In this document: positions 50,698-51,758 of the stretch, piece by piece | Layout of the letters: each line of letters begins with the position of its first letter | Numbering within the stretch: position 1 is the first letter of the stretch | DNA from: Acidobacteriota bacterium | GTDB lineage: Bacteria > Acidobacteriota > Vicinamibacteria > Vicinamibacterales > UBA8438 | Direction: 5' to 3' | Length of the DNA stretch: 51,758 nucleotides | Assembly: GCA_021296475.1 (NCBI GenBank) | Contig: JAGWAJ010000025.1 | Location: forward strand, 1,490-53,247 | Notes under the pieces: model-generated | Database searches by the model: none | Seen by the model: the letters and a program-made list of their open reading frames with translations, nothing else | Told to the model about the DNA's origin: nothing | Translations under genes and position numbers: made by a program

Positions 50698-51544
50698 CAA
50701 GCGCAAGGCGCTCGGGCGCGGCCTGCGGGCGCTGATTCCCGAGCCGGTGGCGCCCCTGCGCAGGGAGCCGGCGCAGGAGGTGGACCTCGACCTCCTGCGT
50801 CCCAACCGGGAGCAACCCCGCGGCGCCATCGAGGACGCACGGCTCGAAGAGCTCGCGGCGTCCATCCGGGCGCACGGGATTATCCAGCCGCTGGTGGTCT
50901 CCCGCCAGGAGGACGGCACGTTCGAGATCGTCGCGGGGGAGCGCCGCTGGCGGGCCGCGCAGCGGGCGGGGCTCCTGCGGGTGCCGGTGGTCGAGCGCGC
51001 GGTCGCGAACAGCAAGCGCCTGGAGCTGGCCCTGATCGAGAACATCCAGCGTGAGGACCTGAACGCGATCGAGGCCGGGGCGGCGTACGCCCGCCTGGCC
51101 GACGAGTTCGGCTTCACGCAGGAGGAGATCGCCCGCTCGGTGGGCAAGGACCGCGCGACGGTCGCGAACTACCAGCGTCTGCTGCGGCTCCCGGCTGAGG
51201 TCCGGGCGGAGGTCGCCTCGGGCGCGCTCTCGATGGGGCACGCGCGCGCCCTCGCCGGCCTCGCCGACGAGCGTGTCCAGCGCGACATCGCCCGCGAGGT
51301 GCTCGCCCGCGACCTGTCGGTGCGGGAGACCGAGGCGCTCGTCAAGCGGCGCTCGGAGCCGCCCCGCCCACCCGCGGAGCCGCCCCCCCCCGACGTGCAC
51401 ACGCGCGCGGCCGAAGACCGCCTCAAGGTGGCGTTGGGAACCCGCGTCCGCATCGTCCGCCGGGGCAAGCGCGGACGGATCGAGATCACGTTCGTCTCCG
51501 AGGACGAGCTGCAGCGGCTGTACGAGCAGCTCGCGGGCGCCTGA
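50690..51544 (+). CDS. parB: Chromosome-partitioning CTPase ParB (Spo0J)
   Basis: The 284-residue product starts within the end of parA. The N-terminal K-A-L-G-R-G-L-R-A-L motif (about 6-15) is the ParA-contact segment. The CTP-binding region holds G-E-R-R-W-R-A-A-Q-R-A-G (83-94) and E-N-I-Q-R-E (117-122), and a helix-turn-helix (about 143-165, F-T-Q-E-E-I-A-R-S-V-G-K-D-R-A-T-V) reads parS. A Pro-rich linker (about 225-240) leads to a C-terminal dimerisation domain ending in L-Y-E-Q-L-A. It is complete and lies about 2.1 kb from the parS sites. Confidence 0.96.
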   Translation: MADKRKALGRGLRALIPEPVAPLRREPAQEVDLDLLRPNREQPRGAIEDARLEELAASIRAHGIIQPLVVSRQEDGTFEIVAGERRWRAAQRAGLLRVPVVERAVANSKRLELALIENIQREDLNAIEAGAAYARLADEFGFTQEEIARSVGKDRATVANYQRLLRLPAEVRAEVASGALSMGHARALAGLADERVQRDIAREVLARDLSVRETEALVKRRSEPPRPPAEPPPPDVHTRAAEDRLKVALGTRVRIVRRGKRGRIEITFVSEDELQRLYEQLAGA

Positions 51545-51618
51545 CGGCCCGACCCTTCCGCCCCCGTTCGCGGCAGACACGGCACCGCTGCCAACATTCT
51601 CCGCGCCCCGGCTCCGCG

Positions 51619-51758
51619 GGCGAGGATGGCGCGGGCGCCGGCGACGGTCCAGCGCATGCCGGCTCGCTTGAGCCGGTCTCCGATCTGCTTGCATCCCGCT
51701 TCGACGACGCCCGACGAGACACACAGGCCCCTGGCGCGGAACTGCGGATAGCGCATCC
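51619..51758 (-). pseudogene. C-terminal fragment of an ISKra4-type transposase (runs off the window)
   Basis: The minus-strand frame entering from the window edge reads M-R-Y-P-Q-F-R-A-R-G-L-C-V-S-S-G-V-V-E-A-G-C-K, then R-L-K-R-A-G-M-R-W-T-V-A-G-A. This is the highly conserved C-terminal catalytic end of ISKra4-family DDE transposases (S-G-V-V-E-A-G-C-K, carrying the final acidic residue). After A-R-A-I-L-A the expected C-x-x-x tail is replaced by unrelated sequence that runs into parB's antisense, so the end is degraded. Whether the rest is intact lies outside the window. No terminal inverted repeat is visible here. Confidence 0.8.

Overview
This is a high-GC (about 70 percent) bacterial chromosome segment that contains the replication-origin neighbourhood. 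Canonical origin genes are present: dnaA, dnaN, gyrB, gyrA, rpmH, rnpA, yidD, yidC, jag, mnmE, mnmG, rsmG, parA and parB. The accessory genes (DUF1592/DUF1552 pair, secreted ankyrin protein, PQQ beta-propeller dehydrogenase, HU-like protein) suggest an Acidobacteriota lineage, most likely Vicinamibacteria-like. That assignment is inference from gene content; no 16S rRNA gene is present.

Layout. 1-676: two overlapping small unknown genes on the minus strand. 791-7921: a plus-strand cluster with a secreted ankyrin protein, a c'-like cytochrome, a diheme DUF1592-type protein, a Tat-exported DUF1552 protein and an alpha/alpha-toroid protein carrying a heme c site, closed by a strong hairpin. 8021-9803: a secreted protein of unknown family and an SRPBCC protein. 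9827-15669: a complete minus-strand Mrp Na+/H+ antiporter operon (mrpAB fusion, C, D, E, F, G), preceded by a PQQ enzyme and a LysR regulator. 18912-20681: HU-like gene, tRNA-Ser(UGA) and serS. 20713-32255: galU, an FmdB-type zinc ribbon, a DUF885 peptidase-like gene, rsmI, glmU, glmS, uvrD/pcrA and a lipoprotein. 32356-40433: gyrA, gyrB, dnaN and dnaA on the minus strand, with no recF between dnaN and gyrB. 40900-51544: the divergent rpmH-to-parB arm, with two parS sites and an unexplained repeat array between rsmG and parA. 51619-51758: the edge of an ISKra4-type transposase.

How the genes work together. The origin block covers initiation (DnaA and its boxes), the sliding clamp, gyrase and segregation (ParAB-parS). 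The rpmH arm covers ribosome, RNase P, membrane-protein insertion and tRNA modification. The glmU-glmS pair makes UDP-GlcNAc and galU makes UDP-glucose for the envelope. The left arm looks like periplasmic redox chemistry, with three heme c proteins and one PQQ protein, beside a sodium/proton antiporter.

The most striking observations are: (i) gyrB, yidC and mrpG are each knocked out of frame by the apparent loss of about 19, 23 and 19 nt inside conserved motifs, with both halves otherwise intact; (ii) a degenerate array of six roughly 55-bp units lies between parS and parA; (iii) two copies of a palindrome with the same AGA loop sit upstream of glmU and mnmE. All calls come from reading the sequence; no database search was run.
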